Below are positions 60,101 through 64,000 of a stretch of 64,000 nt of DNA, piece by piece. A program made the position numbers and the translations under genes. This DNA is from Strongyloides papillosus (taxonomy: Eukaryota > Nematoda > Chromadorea > Rhabditida > Strongyloididae). The stretch is taken from contig SRSI01000028.1 in assembly GCA_005656395.1 (NCBI GenBank), positions 1,922,001-1,986,000 on the forward strand, given 5' to 3'. Position 1 is the first letter of the stretch; every line of letters begins with the position of its first letter. The notes below the pieces were generated by a model. It was not told where the DNA came from, searched no databases, and saw only the letters and a list, made by a program, of their open reading frames with translations.

Positions 60101-63100
60101 TACTAAATCCTAACACGAAGTAAAAACGTGATGAAAATTTAAACTATAAAAAAAAATTTTTGATGAAAAGTTATTGTAATGTAATCTATTTGAGATGTAC
60201 TAATATTGGGCAAATTTTAGGGGTATAAGGTTAAGGAGTTAAAAATCAAATATAAAGTTATAAAAAATAATTGAACTAAAAATAAGTAAGCTTAATTAAT
60301 GTTATTATTATTTATTATGTATTTTGATTCTTAGGTGCACTTATTATTTAGTTGTCTTTGTGTTGTATTTTACCTTAGAAAGTGTTGTCCTAGTAAACTT
60401 TACACTAAGATCGTAAAATTTTATCTTAAATTATTGAAAATTCTGACATTGTTTTATGATTTATCAAATGAAAATATTTTTGTATAATCCTATATAATAA
60501 TCTTTGAAATACAAGCACTTTTTATGCAAATTGAAGTAAAAGTTTTGTTCAAATTTTTATAAAAGTTCCATTTTTTAAACTATGTTTATTTTTAATTTCT
60601 TATGTTTAGGATTGATAAAGAGTCCAACTAATTGATATATATTCATTTTACTTTAATTAGTAGTTGATAAAAGTCTGAAGAAAATTAGAGATTTATTTCA
60701 TATTTTTAAGCCTTTCGTAAATATAAATTATATTCTGTACTTTTTTAAACACATTGTATATATTAAGCAAATTTTTATATTTCCATAAATAACTATACCA
60801 CAAATTTAAAACTAAAATTTATTTTTTCCCACAATAGATAAAAATTTAACTGAACTTTATTTAATTGGAAAATAATGTGCAATATAAATTTATCTTAAAT
60901 TTTATAACTTAATTTGAATGTAATTTTTAATGATTAAGTACTATTTTTAATGAAAAAAAATTTGTTGATGAGCTTGCGAAAGTATAAAATTGTACTTTTA
61001 AATTTTATTTTACTTTGAAATAACATTCATTATTTTTGATAATAAAAAGTCTATATAAAAATTTGTTATAATTTATCAGAAAATATTAATTAAATTAATT
61101 TGTCATTTAAACACAACTTGAAGTACAAAATGGAGTACAATAGATTTCTTTTATAGAAATTAATTAATTAATAATTTTGTTAGTAAAACTACTTATAATT
61201 TCTAAATGAACAATATAATGTTGATAGTTAAAATTTACATATATTACTTTTACAATGTAGTTCTTACCGAAGGCAATTAATACTCAAATTTTCAATTGTA
61301 AAATACTTTTTTAATTCTAATTGTTTTAAATTTAACACAAATTAGATATTACAAAAAATAATTTATTGTTGTCATAGTAATATTTTTTATATGTTTGAAA
61401 AATTATAATGAGCGTTTGGGAAAATTTTAATATCGTCAAAAAATCAAACGATTAAACAATTATAAAGTTAGCAGTATATTACAAATCCATTGGTAAACAT
61501 TTTGAGTATATAAAAAACTTTTTTGTTATAAATTTCCTTTCAAATTTTAAAATGAATTCATGGAAAACGATTAAATTAAAGTAGATTACCATTAAAATCC
61601 TAAAATTTAAAAATTTATTTTGTAAATTAAATTCAATGATACTGATAACTTTTTTCTTTAAAATGGTTTAGATTCTTGTTTTTACTATCTAAATAAATAT
61701 TATTTTTGCTATGAAGTTAACAATGAATTTTATTGATATATTTAAAGTAATTATTTTGATTATAGCTGAACTATTCATTTTTATGTTATCATAAAATTAG
61801 TGCATAAAAATTAAATATTTATTCGTTAATAGAATTTTATTATGATTATATACATGAATATACTATTTTTTAATACATATATTATAAGGGATTAATTCAA
61901 ATACAAAAATATTGATAATTTTCACATATTTACTTATAATTTTGACAACTACTTTTATAAAAATCGTACTTTGAGAAGTTGTTACATAATAATGTGGTAA
62001 TTAAATGTCATAATCAATGTTTTGAAGGACCAAAATAAAAAGGCAATGACATTTAGTAAACGTCTTAAGAAGACAACTGACTTTATGAACATCAACATTC
62101 GTATATCATTACAGAAAAAATGATACGTAAAATATTCTATATTTCTTCTATATAATTTTGACAATATTAAATAATTAACATTCAAATTGACTAATTTATA
62201 TTGTAATCAATTTTATTATTAAATAATTTGCACTAATATATTTATGTTATAATTAATTTATGACATGTAAACGGATATAATTTACCTATTTTATAACAAT
62301 GAAGAAGACTACTTCTGTATATGACTTTAGTTATAGTTATTTCATATGTCAATTTTCACTGTATTTTATAAAAAAATAATTTTATATTATTTAATCTCAT
62401 TCTATGCTTTATTTCTTTATTATTTACACACTTAGCCATATCAATTATTATCTCTTTTTATTTCTTTTTATAAATTCCTTTTGTTTTTCTGATATTTAAA
62501 TAATAAACTTTTCTAATCTCATAATAACTATCATTAATCTTAAGTTTACAAATTTTCTTAATATTTTGTTATGCATCATTTCAAAATAATCATTTTATTG
62601 ACAGTCAAATTTAGAAGTACCTTTAAACTGACACAGACTCTAATTACATTAATTTCAATAAATTTAATACACAAATCTTTTTTAATTACCTTTTAAGTGA
62701 ATCTTTCCAACTGAAGTTAAGTATAGAAATTAATAAATACATATTAAAAGAAATAATAAATTTAAAACTGAAATACAAAATATATAAAATGGATTTTTTG
62801 TTAAAAAGATTTTCCTTTCAATTTTACAATAATTGGCATTAATGTAACCGTTTTTTTCTTTAAAACAGGAACACTAGTAAATGATTCAAGTTTTCAGAAA
62901 TCAAAAATAAGATTTTCATTTAAAAATATTATCTTTAATCTTATTTTTATATTAGCATGATTTCATTTTTCTTGAAAAAGCACTAAATGTTGATTCATAA
63001 TCATAATTTATTGTTTGAATAATGTTAATGATAACATCTCAGAAACTTTTAACATTTAATTTTTTAAAAAAAGTATTATTTTTTTACTTTTTAATATTTG

Positions 63101-64000
63101 ATAAATTAAAACTATACTATGATAATAAATTTTTGTTAAAAATTATTCTCTGTTTATATAAAAATATGTAAGTGTTGTTGATGAAGCTTAATGATGGTAT
63201 TAATTTATAAAAGTTATAATTGTGTAAATTATTCCTTATATTTTTAAGGCACACATATTTTTATAAAAAACGAATGATTAATTTTAAATTTCTATTCGTA
63301 TTCTGAAATTAATTCATAATGTATCACTTTTGAATAAAAAACATTTTGCATATCTCTATTCTTAACTAAATAAGCAAAATTATTACCTATTGCAAATTTA
63401 ATTATCTTATTTTGTAATTTTGATTTTAGAATGCTATCAGAAAAACAATTTCTAACTAATGTTATTACTTTAATAATTTATTTTTTTATCTAATTAATTA
63501 TAAGCTTTATAAAAATATAAATACTATTATAACTATTTCTTTATGTTAAAGTTAGGAAAAATTTAAATAAATATCTTTGGTCTTTAACATCCCTTCTAAA
63601 AAATATTAAAAGGAACTTTAAAATTTTAACAATATTTGTTAATCTTTTCTAAATTTTTTGAAAATTACATTACATTTTGAAATGAAAAATTTTTTTTTAT
63701 TTACATTACTATTTCTTTTAAAATTATTCTAATCTTTTGATATTCCTTCTGAATATCTATAAATTCAAGTATTAGTAAAGAGACAAACATATTCTTTAGA
63801 AATGTTTCATTTTAGGTAGCATAATAATAGAATGATACAAGAAATACCAATTAGTTAAAAAACAAAATATCCATTCCAAAGATTTTTGTTTATCTGTCAA
63901 AAAGTACTCTTTGATTATATGTTTCTTTGTTATTCAACCGTTACTTGTAGGAAGTCAAGCAAAATAAAAAATGCCAGCACAATAATCTATCTTTCTTGAC
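60101..64000. other. 3.9-kb AT-rich non-coding end of the window
   Basis: No coding region is supported. The open frame at 61982-62185 (-) has a slightly mixed composition but no splice sites in context and no recognisable motif. Some stretches echo sequence around 59.1 kb (for example GACTCTAA followed by ATT-rich text near 62635), suggesting diverged repeat copies. Confidence 0.4.

Overview
The window looks like nuclear DNA of a clade IV nematode of the Strongyloides type. The sequence is extremely AT-rich. Most introns are 35-60 bases with GTAAGT/GTATGT donors and TTTCAG-like acceptors. Acceptor-like sites sit a few bases before several start codons, as expected for spliced-leader trans-splicing. 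The gene set (EGL-19, VHA-11, LET-70, RSEF-1, a nematode chemoreceptor-like 7TM protein) is typical of nematodes. The species is inferred, not proven. All gene models below were built by hand from splice signals and reading-frame continuity; none was checked against transcripts or databases.

Layout, left to right. 1-7498 (-): the 5' four exons of a very large unrecognised protein, whose last visible exon is open for 5.7 kb and runs off the window. 7.7-8.1 kb (-): a possible decayed exon. 10.0-10.5 kb (-): a small single-pass membrane protein. 12.6-13.7 kb (-): TRAM-type translocon protein. 18.6-19.8 kb (+): a BED zinc-finger protein with a hAT-transposase-like tail. 20.7-22.1 kb (+): V-ATPase subunit C, convergent with SMC1 cohesin at 22.6-26.3 kb (-). 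26.8-29.3 kb (-): EF-hand/Rab GTPase of the RASEF family. 30.6-31.6 kb (-): a 7TM chemoreceptor-like protein. 34.6-41.5 kb (-): the complete coding sequence of an L-type calcium channel alpha1 subunit (egl-19), 12 coding exons that join in frame. 47.9-49.5 kb (+): an aerolysin/ETX-MTX2-like protein. 51.1-51.6 kb (+): ubiquitin-conjugating enzyme UBE2D/let-70. 52.2-54.1 kb (+): a type II membrane protein with an unknown ectodomain. 55.5-56.3 kb (+): a basic, coiled-coil protein.

The rest is AT-rich non-coding sequence with three structures worth attention. A putative 1.57-kb element upstream of egl-19 is bounded by identical 15-base inverted ends and CTA flanks (43141-44710). A large imperfect palindrome lies at about 57.42-58.57 kb and is visibly richer in G+C than its surroundings. 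A degenerate 160-180-base tandem repeat follows it at about 59.25-60.1 kb.

The genes do not form one pathway. They are a mixed set: chromosome cohesion, proton pumping, ubiquitination, secretion, excitability and sensory reception. No operon is proven, and I found no intact transposon, tRNA or rRNA gene.
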